DNA from: Streptomyces polyasparticus
Lineage (GTDB): Bacteria > Actinomycetota > Actinomycetes > Streptomycetales > Streptomycetaceae
Assembly (NCBI RefSeq): GCF_014493765.1
Contig: NZ_JACTVJ010000014.1
Location: 1-64,000 of the forward strand
DNA: 64,000 nt
Direction of reading: 5' to 3'
Shown piece by piece: positions 51,274 to 59,439 of the stretch (position 1 is the first letter of the stretch; every line of letters begins with the position of its first letter). Position numbers and translations under genes: made by a program. The notes beneath the pieces were generated by a model, which had not been told where the DNA came from, did not search any database, and was given only the letters and a program-made list of their open reading frames with translations.

Positions 51274-51324
51274 GGTCAACCGGCGGACAGCGACCGCCTG
51301 TTCGAGACAGGGAGCGGGGAACCC

Positions 51325-52173
51325 ATGCAGCAGCAGCCGACCTTCATACTCGTCCACGGAGCCTTCGCGAACTCCTTCTCCTTCGCGCCCCTGCAGGCCG
51401 AACTCGGCCTGCTCGGCCACCGTTCGGCCGCCGTGGACCTGCCGGGCCACGGCTTCGCCGCCACGTACACGCGCGGCTACCAGGCCCCGCAGGACCCGGC
51501 GGACCTGGCCGCCGCGCCCAGTTCGGCCGCCGGCGTGACGCTCGCCGACAACGCCGCGCACCTGATCGCCGTCCTGGAGCGGGCCAAGGCGAACGGCCCG
51601 GTGGTGCTCGTCTCGCACAGCCGCGGCGGCATCACCGCGACGGCGGCGGCGAACGCGCGCCCAGACCTGATCGACCGCCTCGTGTACGTGTCGGCCTGGG
51701 CCCCGGTCGAGCTCGATGTGAACGACTACTACGCCGAGCCCGAGATGGCCGGTGTGGACCCGGGCGCGTTCGCGAGCGCCCTGGCCGCCAACCCCGCCGA
51801 ACTCGGCGCCCTGCGCGTCAACTTCCGCACCGCGGACGAGGGTGCGCTCGCCGCCCTGAAGGCGGCGTTCTTCGCTGACGGCAGCGAGTCGCAGGTCCTG
51901 AACTTCCTCAACACCTTCCAGCCGGACGAGAACCTGGACGTCGGCACGTCCGCCGACCGCGCCCAGGCGGCGACGTGGGGCACGATCCCGAGGTCGTACA
52001 TCCGCCTCGCGGACGACGCGTCCATGCCGATCGCCCTCCAGGACCGTCTGATCCGCGAGGGCGACGCCCTGACCCCCGGCAACCCGTACGACGTCCACAC
52101 CGTCTCGGGCAGCCACCTCAAGTGGCTGGTGGAGCCGGCGGAGGCCGCGAAGGTGCTCGCCTCCCTGGCGTGA
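51325..52173 (+). CDS. Alpha/beta hydrolase
   Basis: 282 residues, beginning TFILVHGAFANSFSFAPLQAEL. The nucleophile motif is SHSRGG, followed by the His in SGSHLKWLVEP. It resembles esterase-like proteins of the MhpC/RutD breadth, with no certain substrate. ATG 51325 follows GGGAGCGGGGA. It lies 51 bases after the MFS gene in the same direction and may be co-transcribed. A strong terminator follows. Confidence 0.82.
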   Translation: MQQQPTFILVHGAFANSFSFAPLQAELGLLGHRSAAVDLPGHGFAATYTRGYQAPQDPADLAAAPSSAAGVTLADNAAHLIAVLERAKANGPVVLVSHSRGGITATAAANARPDLIDRLVYVSAWAPVELDVNDYYAEPEMAGVDPGAFASALAANPAELGALRVNFRTADEGALAALKAAFFADGSESQVLNFLNTFQPDENLDVGTSADRAQAATWGTIPRSYIRLADDASMPIALQDRLIREGDALTPGNPYDVHTVSGSHLKWLVEPAEAAKVLASLA

Positions 52174-52179
52174 ACCGCG

Positions 52180-52215
52180 GTGTGTGCGGGGTGGCCCCGG
52201 CCACCCCGCACACAC
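52180..52215. terminator. Bidirectional terminator hairpin
   Basis: GTGTGTGCGGGGTGGCC (52180-52196) and its complement (52199-52215) form a long stem (effectively 15 bp with a six-base loop) between convergent genes. Confidence 0.85.
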
Positions 52216-52221
52216 GGCCGG

Positions 52222-53289
52222 TCAGAAGGTCAGCACCCCGCGGGCCACTCGCCCCCCGTGCAGATCGTCCGCCGCCTTCGCGAAGTCCTCGATCGGATAC
52301 GTCGCCGTCACCAGCTCGTCGAGCAGCAGGCGGCCCTGCTGGTACAGGGACGCGTACAGCGGAATGTCGCGCTGCGGCCGCGAGGACCCGTAACGGCAGC
52401 CCAGGATCGACTTGTCCAGGAACATGGCGGCCGGCAGGAACGACGCCTCCACCTGCGCGCCGGTCATGCCGAGCAGCACCGCCTGGCCGTGCCGGTCGAG
52501 CAGTTCGACCGCCTGCCGGATGAGCTTCGGGTTGCCGACGCATTCGAAGACATGGTCCGCACCCGTGGGCAAGACCTCCCGTACGGCCTCCGAGGTGTCG
52601 TCCACGGCGGAGGCGTCGATGAAGTGCGTGGCCCCGAACTGCCGTGCCACATCGGCCTTCGCGGGGTTGGCGTCCACGGCGACGATGGCCGTCGCGCCCG
52701 CGATCCTGGCGCCCTGCAGCACATTGAGCCCGATGCCGCCCGCGCCGATCACGACCACCGAGTCGCCCCGGTCGACGCGCGCCCGGTTGAGCACCGCGCC
52801 CACGCCCGTCAGGACGCCGCATCCGATGAGGGCCGCGGACGTCAGCGGGATCTCCTTCGGGATCTTCACGGCCTGCACCGCCTTGACGACGGTCCGCTCG
52901 GCGAAGGAGGAGTTGGACGCGAACTGGAACAGCGGGTTCCCGCCGCGCGAGAACGGCTGCTTGGGCATCCCGATCGCCTTGCGGCACATCGTCGGACGGC
53001 CCCGGTCGCAGTCCGGGCAGGCACCGCAGTTGGCGAGGGTGGACAGGGAGACGTGATCGCCGGCGGCCACATGCGTGACGCCCGCGCCCACCGCCTCGAC
53101 GACCCCCGCGCCCTCGTGCCCGAGGACCACCGGCACCGGGAAGGGGATGGTCCCGTCGACCACGGACATGTCGCTGTGGCACAGGCCCGCGGCCGCGATC
53201 GCGACCAGGACCTCCCCCGGCCCCGGGTCGCGTATCTCCAGGTCGTCGACCACCTGGGTCTGCTTGCCGTCGAAGACGACACCTCTCAT
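52222..53289 (-). CDS. Zn-dependent alcohol dehydrogenase (class III-like MDR)
   Basis: 355-residue medium-chain dehydrogenase. Catalytic zinc ligands are Cys37 in CHSD and His58 in GHEG, with the distal one at about Cys157. The structural zinc cluster is CGACPDCDRGRPTMC (about 88-102). The NAD motif is GAGGIG (about 182-187). It oxidises an alcohol or hydroxyacyl derivative, like MDR proteins in mycobacterial lipid clusters. ATG 53289 overlaps the stop of the acyl-CoA dehydrogenase gene by four bases (ATGA). No operator lies directly upstream of this pair. Confidence 0.88.
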   Translation of the reverse strand: MRGVVFDGKQTQVVDDLEIRDPGPGEVLVAIAAAGLCHSDMSVVDGTIPFPVPVVLGHEGAGVVEAVGAGVTHVAAGDHVSLSTLANCGACPDCDRGRPTMCRKAIGMPKQPFSRGGNPLFQFASNSSFAERTVVKAVQAVKIPKEIPLTSAALIGCGVLTGVGAVLNRARVDRGDSVVVIGAGGIGLNVLQGARIAGATAIVAVDANPAKADVARQFGATHFIDASAVDDTSEAVREVLPTGADHVFECVGNPKLIRQAVELLDRHGQAVLLGMTGAQVEASFLPAAMFLDKSILGCRYGSSRPQRDIPLYASLYQQGRLLLDELVTATYPIEDFAKAADDLHGGRVARGVLTF

Positions 53290-54551
53290 CGGTCCCCTCC
53301 TTGGGATCCCTGTGGCGAACCCTTGTGCTGCTTGGGTTCCTTGGGCAGCCCGAGCACGCGCTCGGCGATGATGCCCCGCTGAATCTCGTCCGAGCCGCCG
53401 TAGATGGTGTCGGCGCGGGTGAACAGGAACAGCCGCTGCAGTGCGTCCAGTTCGTACGGCTTCTCCGCGGTCCAGTCGTACGGCCCGAGGGTCGCGAGCG
53501 TGCCGCGCACCTGCATCGCCAGCTCGCCGAGCCGCTGGTGCCAGCCGCCCCAGAGCAGCTTGGCGACGCTCGGCGCGCCCGGGTCGGGGGTGCCGCCCAG
53601 CGTCCGCAGCGCGTTCCAGCGCATGGTGCGCAGCTCGGCCCACTGCCGTACGAGCCGGTCCTTCAGTACGGGATCGCCGTCCACGGCGCCGCTGCGGGCG
53701 GCCTCGCGCACCACGCGGCCCAACTCCTCGGCGAAGCCGATCTGTTGGACGAGGGTGGACACGCCGCGCTCGAAGGCGAGCAGGCCCATGGCGACCTGCC
53801 AGCCGTTGCCCTCGCCGCCCACGACGTGCTCCGCGCGCGCGACGGCCCCGTCGAAGAACACCTCGTTGAACTCGCTCGTCCCCGTCAGCTGCGTGATCGG
53901 CCTGACCTCGATCCGGCCCGGCTGGTCCATGGGCACGAGCAGAAAGCTGATCCCCTTGTGCCGCGCGGAGCCGGCCTCGGTCCTCGCGAGCACGAAGCAC
54001 CAGTCGGCGTCGTGGGCGAGGGAGGTCCAGATCTTCTGGCCCGTGATCCGGTACGTGCCGCCCTCGCGGACGGCCGTGGTCCTGAGCCCCGCCAGATCGG
54101 AGCCCGCGCCGGGCTCGCTGTAGCCCTGGCACCACATCTGCTCGCCGCGGGCGATGGCGGGCAGGAACTCCTCCTTCTGCTCCTTGCTCCCGTACGCGAG
54201 AAGGGTGGGCGCGAGCAGGTTCTCGCCGATGTGGCCGTAGCGGGCGGGGGCCTTGGCCCGGGCGTACTCCTCGGCCCACACGACCTGCTGCGTCAGGGTG
54301 CCGCTCCGGTTCCCGTACGGGCCTTTGCTCTTGTACGTGCTCGCCTCGGCGTCGGGGCCCCACCCGAGGCCCACCCAGCCGGCCGCGCCCAGCTCGCGCT
54401 CCCATGCGCGGCGCGGCGCGCTGCCCTCGTGTTCGCTGCCGGGGCCGCCACTGCCTCGCGCCTGCGCAAAGTCCCCGACGAGATGCGTCTCCAGCCACGC
54501 CCGCGCCTCGGCCCGGAACGCTTCGTCCTCGACCCCGAACTCGAAGTCCAC
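53286..54551 (-). CDS. Acyl-CoA dehydrogenase family protein (FadE-like)
   Basis: 421 residues, full-length FadE-like protein. It contains CQGYSEPGAGSDLAGLRTTAV, ITGQKIWTSLAHDADWCFVLARTE, LLAFERGVSTLVQQIGFAEEL, and the C-terminal TIYGGSDEIQRGIIAERVLGLPK. These are typical of actinobacterial acyl-CoA dehydrogenases in steroid and lipid catabolism. Translationally coupled to the alcohol dehydrogenase. The 278-base upstream gap contains the dispersed palindromic element and no CTGACG site, so the pair may be read through from the SDR gene at 54830, which does have one. Confidence 0.87.
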   Translation of the reverse strand: MDFEFGVEDEAFRAEARAWLETHLVGDFAQARGSGGPGSEHEGSAPRRAWERELGAAGWVGLGWGPDAEASTYKSKGPYGNRSGTLTQQVVWAEEYARAKAPARYGHIGENLLAPTLLAYGSKEQKEEFLPAIARGEQMWCQGYSEPGAGSDLAGLRTTAVREGGTYRITGQKIWTSLAHDADWCFVLARTEAGSARHKGISFLLVPMDQPGRIEVRPITQLTGTSEFNEVFFDGAVARAEHVVGGEGNGWQVAMGLLAFERGVSTLVQQIGFAEELGRVVREAARSGAVDGDPVLKDRLVRQWAELRTMRWNALRTLGGTPDPGAPSVAKLLWGGWHQRLGELAMQVRGTLATLGPYDWTAEKPYELDALQRLFLFTRADTIYGGSDEIQRGIIAERVLGLPKEPKQHKGSPQGSQGGDR

Positions 54552-54587
54552 GTGTGCCCTCCCATCTCACCGTTCCCCGGCATCCGA

Positions 54588-54745
54588 GCTTCGCTCGGAT
54601 CTGCTCAAGCGCCGCAGGGGCTGAAGCTCAGCCCGGCCGGCGTTTGAGGCCGAGCGCGTTCAGCGCGAAAAGGGGGCCCGGGGGCGACCCCCGGTTTCGG
54701 GAAGGGGCGGGGCGGGGAGAAAGGCCCGCCGCAGGCGCACCACCC
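54588..54745. repeat. Dispersed palindromic element, copy at 54.6 kb
   Basis: CATCCGAGCTTCGCTCGGAT hairpin, GCCGGCGTTTGAGG, CCCGGGGGCGACCCCCGG, then TTTCGGGAAGGGGCGGGG and GCCCGCCGCAGGCGCACC. It is the same succession as at 21.9 kb. It fills most of the gap before the SDR gene. Confidence 0.75.
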
Positions 54746-54829
54746 GCACCCCCACTCACCCGCGCACCCGCGCACCCGCGCACCCGGCCGAACCCCACCC
54801 GCAAGCCCAGCCGAACCCCGCCCAGACCC

Positions 54830-55741
54830 CTACGCGTTGGGCCGATCCTTCGCCGCCGCAGCCGCAGCCATCGCTTCCAGCTGCGCAAGCATCGGCATGG
54901 GATCCGTCCCCACCGTCCCCGGCAGAAAGTCAGCAATCCGCTCCGGCGTCCACGAGCCCTCCGCATACCCCGCCCGAAGCTCCCGCGGCTGCGCCCACAC
55001 CGCGATCTTCGGCCCGGCGATCGTGTACACCTGCCCGGTGATCTTCTCCTCGCGGGCCCGGTCCGACAGGAGATACGTGACGAGCGCGGCCACGTCCTCG
55101 GCCGACCCGATCTCCTTCAGCTCCATCGGCACATTCGCCGACATCCGCGTCCGCGCGACGGGCGCGACCGCATTGGCGGTGACGCCGTACTTGTGCAGGC
55201 CGAGCGCCGCCGACCGTACGAGCGAGATGATCCCGCCCTTCGCGGCCGAGTAGTTGGCCTGCGCGACCGACCCCTGGTGGTTGCCGGAGGTGAAGCCGAT
55301 CAGCGTGCCCGAACCCTGCTTGCGCATCACCGCGGACGCGGCGCGGAAGACCGTGAAGGTGCCCTTCAGGTGCGTGGCGACGACCGGGTCCCACTCCTCC
55401 TCGGACATGTTGAAGAGCATGCGTTCGCGCAGGATTCCGGCGACGCAGACGACCCCGTCGATCCGGCCGTACGAGGCCAGAGCGGTGTCGACGATCCGCT
55501 GGCCGCCGGCCATGGTCGAGATGTCGTCGGCCACCGCGACCGCCGAACCGCCCGCCGCCTCGATCTCCTTGACGACCTGCTCGGCGACCTCCGAGGAGGG
55601 CTCGCCGCCCTCGATCGACACCCCGTAGTCGTTGACGACGACCTTGGCGCCCTCGGCGGCGGCCGCGAGCGCGACCGCTCGGCCGATGCCGCGGCCTGCC
55701 CCGGTCACCGCTACGACCTTGCCTGCCAAGAAGTTCCCCAC
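54830..55741 (-). CDS. SDR-family (3R)-hydroxyacyl-CoA dehydrogenase-like protein (Hsd4A-like)
   Basis: 303-residue short-chain dehydrogenase related to the dehydrogenase part of MFE-2 and to mycobacterial Hsd4A. The cofactor motif is TGAGRGIG (14-21), followed by NDYGVSIEGGEPSSEVAEQVV typical of this subgroup. The substrate-binding catalytic part includes FTSGNHQGSVAQANYSAAKGG with Tyr and Lys. It would oxidise a 3-hydroxyacyl-CoA or a ring hydroxyl. Operator site 14 lies 23 bases upstream and is shared with the divergent cyclase-family gene. The acyl-CoA dehydrogenase and alcohol dehydrogenase genes follow downstream. Confidence 0.87.
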   Translation of the reverse strand: MGNFLAGKVVAVTGAGRGIGRAVALAAAAEGAKVVVNDYGVSIEGGEPSSEVAEQVVKEIEAAGGSAVAVADDISTMAGGQRIVDTALASYGRIDGVVCVAGILRERMLFNMSEEEWDPVVATHLKGTFTVFRAASAVMRKQGSGTLIGFTSGNHQGSVAQANYSAAKGGIISLVRSAALGLHKYGVTANAVAPVARTRMSANVPMELKEIGSAEDVAALVTYLLSDRAREEKITGQVYTIAGPKIAVWAQPRELRAGYAEGSWTPERIADFLPGTVGTDPMPMLAQLEAMAAAAAAKDRPNA

Positions 55742-55763
55742 GTCGTGCCCCTTCCCGCGGTTT

Positions 55764-55778
55764 CTGACGGACCGTTAG
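55764..55778. promoter_or_regulatory. CTGACG-type operator, site 14
   Basis: CTGACGGACCGTTAG, one mismatch. Between the divergent SDR and cyclase-family genes. Confidence 0.75.
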
Positions 55779-55842
55779 ATTCTAGGGGCCACGGGATACG
55801 AGAGCACAAGCCCCAGCAGGCAATGGAGTTGAGGAGAACCAG

Positions 55843-56769
55843 ATGGGTCTGCCACCCGAGTTCCACGACATCGCCAAGCGCGTCAACAACTGGGGACGCT
55901 GGGGCGCCGACGACGAGATCGGCACCCTGAATCTGATCACCGATGAGGTGGTGAGGGCCGCGGCCGCGGAGATACGCAGTGGCCGGCGGGTGTCACTCGC
56001 ACTGAACCTGCAGGACAACGGCGTGCAGACGGGCATGATCCCGGGCCGCGTGAACCCGATGCACACGATGGTGATGCTCAACTTCGAGATGTTCGGGCCG
56101 GATACGGTCGCCACCTCGGACGACGCCGTGACGATGGGCCTGCAGTGCGCCACGCACTGGGACGCCCTCACGCACGTCTCGCACTCCGGGAAGATCTACA
56201 ACGGCCGCCCGGCCGGCTCCATCACGGCGCACGGCGGCGCGGAGTTCAGCGGGATCGAGAAGGCGGGGCACGTGGTCTCGCGCGGCGTCCTGCTCGACGT
56301 GGCGGCGGCGAAGGGCGTGGACCGGCTGCCCGGGGACCACGCGGTGACGCCCGAAGACCTGCAAGAGGCCGAGGAGTTCGGCGGGGTCACGGTGCGCGCC
56401 GGCGACATCGTCCTGGTCCGTACCGGACAGATGCAGCTCTATCTCCAGTCCGACAAGCACGGCTATGCGACGCCGTCACCCGGCCTGTCGATCCGTACGC
56501 CCGAATGGTTCCATGCCCGGGACGTCGCGGCGGTCGCGAACGACACGATGGTCTTCGAGATCTTCCCGCCCGAGATCGAGAACCTGTGGCTGGGCGTGCA
56601 CGGGCTCCATCTGGTCGAAATGGGCATGATGCAGGGCCAGAACTGGAATCTCGAAGAACTGTCCACAGCCTGTGCACAAGAATCGCGGTACGCGTTCCTG
56701 CTCTCCGCGATGCCGGAACCTTTCGTCGGCGGCACGGGATGTCCGGTGGCCCCGGTGGCCGTCCTGTAA
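55843..56769 (+). CDS. Cyclase-family (kynurenine formamidase-like) metal hydrolase
   Basis: 308 residues of the putative cyclase family (PF04199-type). The metal-binding motif is CATHWDALTHVSH, which corresponds to H-x-G-T-H-x-D-x-x-x-H. NWGRWGADDEIGTLNLI is characteristic of the actinobacterial subgroup. Relatives hydrolyse cyclic amides, lactones or isatin. ATG 55843 has GAGGAG upstream. It diverges from the Hsd4A-like SDR gene with site 14 between them, so opening of a ring lactone or amide in the same pathway is plausible. It ends at the right end of a TnpB element. Confidence 0.83.
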   Translation: MGLPPEFHDIAKRVNNWGRWGADDEIGTLNLITDEVVRAAAAEIRSGRRVSLALNLQDNGVQTGMIPGRVNPMHTMVMLNFEMFGPDTVATSDDAVTMGLQCATHWDALTHVSHSGKIYNGRPAGSITAHGGAEFSGIEKAGHVVSRGVLLDVAAAKGVDRLPGDHAVTPEDLQEAEEFGGVTVRAGDIVLVRTGQMQLYLQSDKHGYATPSPGLSIRTPEWFHARDVAAVANDTMVFEIFPPEIENLWLGVHGLHLVEMGMMQGQNWNLEELSTACAQESRYAFLLSAMPEPFVGGTGCPVAPVAVL

Positions 56770-56773
56770 ACAA

Positions 56774-56800
56774 CTCGGCCCCTGAAGGGACCGAGCTTTT
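56774..56800. terminator. Hairpin at the cyclase gene end and IS right end
   Basis: On the plus strand CTCGGCCCC-TGAA-GGGACCGAG is followed by CTTTT, a good intrinsic terminator for the cyclase gene. On the minus strand it reads CTCGGTCCC-TTCA-GGGGCCGAG, the form of the subterminal hairpin at the right end of IS605-like TnpB elements. Confidence 0.7.
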
Positions 56801-56900
56801 CGGCTGAGTCCTAGTGGAGGCTTCGCTTATGCTCCCGACTGCCCCCTACGACAGGGCGGTTACGGGTCACATCGCCTGACCCCTATACGGGGTCGGGTTG
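56774..56900 (-). ncRNA. Candidate omega RNA (TnpB guide scaffold)
   Basis: By analogy with ISDra2-type elements, the guide RNA scaffold covers the 3' end of tnpB and the 110 bases to the right-end hairpin. Here that segment includes GACCCC-TATAC-GGGGTC (56878-56894) over the stop codon and ends with the hairpin at 56774-56795. The guide would then be the flanking sequence in the 3' end of the cyclase gene. Inferred by position only. Confidence 0.45.
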
Positions 56901-58043
56901 GGGCATGTTTACGAATACCCACGCCGAGCGCGCGCGTTCGCGCACGTTGACCCCGGCGACGTGGTCGGCGGGCCCAGCGAGGCCGCACCGACGACAGAAG
57001 AAGTGGTCCCGAGACGGGCGGTTGCCGCGCTCGGTGTGGCCGCAGCGCGGGCAGCGTTGCGAGGTGTAGGCCGGGTCCACCTCCAGGTACGGCACACCGG
57101 CACGGCGTGCCTTGTACTCCAGGAAGGAGCCGAGTTGGTGGAACGGACAGGAGGACTGTCGTGCTCGCTGGTCGCGTCGAACCGTGACCCGCTCACGGAT
57201 GCCTTGGAGCTGTTCCAGGGCGATGCCGCGTTCGGTGCGTTGGGCGACAGCAACGACAGTCTTGGAGATCGCGTGGTTGACGTGGGCCGCGCGCCGGGAT
57301 TCGCGGCGTGCCCGTTTCTTGAGGAGTTGTTTGGCCGAGCGGGTCTTCTTGGCCTGGAGTTCGGCCTTCTTGCGGGCCTGCCAACGGCGGTAGCGGTCCA
57401 GGCGGCGCCCGGAGTAGTTGTCGCCGTCCGAGGTGGTGGCGAGGTTGTTGATGCCCCGGTCCACACCGATCCAGCCCTTCGGTTCGTACACCTCGGGCTC
57501 GGGGAGGTCGAGGGTAGCGATCAGAAACCACATACCGTCACGGTGGATGAGATCGCTCTCCCCCCGGCGGTATTCGGCAAGTTGCTTGAGCGCGCCCGGC
57601 GAGCAAACGAACCGCAGGTTCTTCATCCGGCCGTCGAGTGTCCAGATGCTCACAGTCTGGGCGTCGTGGTTCCACGACAAGCACCGGTCATCAAACGTGT
57701 GCGCCGCATCCGGACGGAAGGCGATGGGCTTGGACTCTGCCTTACGCCGCCGCTTCGACGTCTCGAGGCCGAGATTCCCGGCCCGTAGGTTCGCCCGCAG
57801 CGTGGTATAGGCGTCCACGACACGCTTGATGACGTGTTGCGTGGCCTGCGCGCCGAGCCCACGAGCCTTCAGCTCGCTGTAGGCCATCGACCGAAGATCC
57901 TTCACCGAGCCCTTGAGCCCGTACGACGCGTACGAACCGGCAGAGACCTGGTTCGCGCATGCGTTGACCGTGTGCAGGGTGCGCTCAAGTACCGGTGCCT
58001 GTACGGCGTTCGGCATCAAGCGCACCTGCACGACCAGCTTCAC
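56883..58043 (-). mobile_element. tnpB: TnpB, RNA-guided nuclease of an IS605/IS1341-type element
   Basis: 386 residues from GTG 58043 (KLVVQVRLMPNAVQ); an upstream extension is unlikely. The N-terminal OrfB part is followed by a RuvC-like nuclease. Its acidic residues are present: Asp195 in WIGVDRGINN, Glu277 in IALEQLQGI, and Asp360 in GPADHVAGVNV. The zinc finger is CPRCG (from about 331) and CRRCG (from about 350). Arg/Lys-rich helices lie between. No TnpA transposase is present, so it is a solo TnpB element of the IS1341 type. All catalytic residues are intact, so it may be active as a nuclease. Confidence 0.87.
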
Positions 58044-58221
58044 GACACCCACCGTAAACAGCCGGTCATTCGAGCCATCCACTCGCACAGGAGTTCCACT
58101 CGATCAAGTGACGCCTTCGCCCGGGCATTCGAACCGCTTTCATGTGCCACGGCTCCGCCGTGCCAGCGTTCCGGGCGCTCCGCGCCCGACACGTCCGCAG
58201 CCGCGACGGTCCGCGTCGCAC

Positions 58222-58262
58222 CCCCGGGATGCGATTTCTCCCGGGGCTGAACCCCCGGGGTT
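58222..58262. repeat. Hairpins upstream of tnpB resembling an IS right end
   Basis: CCCCGGGA (58222-58229) pairs with TCCCGGGG (58239-58246), and AACCCCCGGGGTT (58250-58262) is a palindrome. On the minus strand, CCCGGGG-GTTCAG-CCCCGGG has the TTCAG loop of TnpB right-end hairpins. It could be the left end of this element or a relic of another. Confidence 0.45.
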
Positions 58263-58288
58263 CCTCGCAAGATCAAGCTGAACTCGCC

Positions 58289-58328
58289 GGCCGGTGGGGC
58301 GCGCCGCTCACGGGGCGCCCCACCGGCC
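58289..58328. terminator. Hairpin, probable terminator
   Basis: GGCCGGTGGGGCGC (58289-58302) pairs with 58315-58328 (14 bp, 12-base loop). Between here and 58554 I see no gene. Confidence 0.6.
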
Positions 58329-58554
58329 GCCTCCGGCGTTCAGAAACCGCCCTGTTGGCCCTGAGGGCTGACGCCGGACGCACGACTCGCACTCGCCGAG
58401 GCCGCTCAGTCCGTCACCTACACCCTCGACGTCCCCTCGCGGCGAATCGCCCACCACAAGCGTGATCAAACGGACACGCCACGTCAACACCCACTGTCGG
58501 GCTTCCTCCCGTATGCGAGGAATCTGATTCAAAAGGCGTGCACCACGACCTGTC

Positions 58555-59019
58555 TCAGACCGCGTGCACCACAACCCCCGACGGCACGACCGCCTCGGAC
58601 GCGCACGCGCTGACGGATCCGCGGTCCACCTCGCACCAGATCCGCTTGCCCCCGGTGGACTCCTCCTGCCAGCCCCACCGGTCGGCGAGCCCGTCGACGA
58701 GCGCTAGGCCCCGGCCGTTGGTGTCGTCCCCGTCGGCGTCCCGTGGCTGAGGCGCGCGTGAGGAGGAGTCGTCGACTTCGACGCGGACCGTCCCGGAGGG
58801 GGCGGGGACGTCGGGCAGCAGCATGCGCAGGACGGCCGGACAGCCCGTGTGCACCACGGCGTTGGTGACCAGTTCGGAGATGAGCAGCACGAGGGTCTCG
58901 GCGACCGGCTCGTCCGCCTCTATGCCGCAGACGGCGAGCCGCGACCTGGCCCACCTCCGGGCGCGCCCCACCTCGGCAGGGTCGGCCCCGACCTCCATCT
59001 GAACTTGAAGCACCTGCAC
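58555..59019 (-). CDS. Anti-sigma-factor-type ATP-binding protein (RsbW/SpoIIAB-like)
   Basis: 154 residues with a GHKL/HATPase_c_2 domain. The N box is LLISELVTNAVVHTG and the G box is DTNGRGLALVDGLADRWGW. These are typical of streptomycete regulatory ATPases related to anti-sigma factors. Usually a DUF397 or helix-turn-helix gene lies next to it; neither is seen here. The GTG at 59019 is the only plausible start. It points away from the acyl-CoA dehydrogenase operon. No operator nearby. Confidence 0.85.
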   Translation of the reverse strand: MQVLQVQMEVGADPAEVGRARRWARSRLAVCGIEADEPVAETLVLLISELVTNAVVHTGCPAVLRMLLPDVPAPSGTVRVEVDDSSSRAPQPRDADGDDTNGRGLALVDGLADRWGWQEESTGGKRIWCEVDRGSVSACASEAVVPSGVVVHAV

Positions 59020-59108
59020 CGCTCACACCATCCGAATCCGGCGGGACCGCTCGGGTACAGCCTCATGCCACGTCAGGGTCACGGAACGTGATCCCCGTAC
59101 GGGACAGC

Positions 59109-59306
59109 ATGGTTGACGTACAGTCACCCCAACAAGCGCTTCGGGCATATTCCAGCGCGAAGGAGTACGCGTGCGGCATACTGTGCGACGCGCTTTGCGG
59201 GGGCTCGAACACTCGGGCGCAAGACGGCGCCCGACGCTGCGAGCGGTGCACATCGCGGCCCCCGGGGCCACCACTGGGGCGACTCCGGTACGGCTCGGGA
59301 GCTTGA
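59109..59306 (+). CDS. Possible small cysteine-containing protein
   Basis: 65-residue frame beginning MVDVQSPQQALRAYSSAKEYACGILCDAL and ending GPPLGRLRYGSGA, with a CERC motif. GC at third positions is moderate, and GGGAC lies seven bases before the ATG. It is the only plausible coding sequence in the 420-base gap 59020-59439. It may not be real. No family recognised. Confidence 0.35.
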   Translation: MVDVQSPQQALRAYSSAKEYACGILCDALCGGSNTRAQDGARRCERCTSRPPGPPLGRLRYGSGA

Positions 59307-59439
59307 CCACTCGCACCCCACGGAGCGTACCGGAGCAGGGGCCCGACTCCGTGACGTGACGAGTCGGCTGCGCGACTCAACCCGTTCGTGGTCCCGTTCC
59401 GTTACTCAGCGCTGTCGTTCAGGGGAGAGCTGCGGGGCG

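Noticed and set aside
59112-59126. TTGACGTACAGTCAC as an operator
   Set aside because: Three mismatches to the consensus, and the nearby genes are not catabolic.
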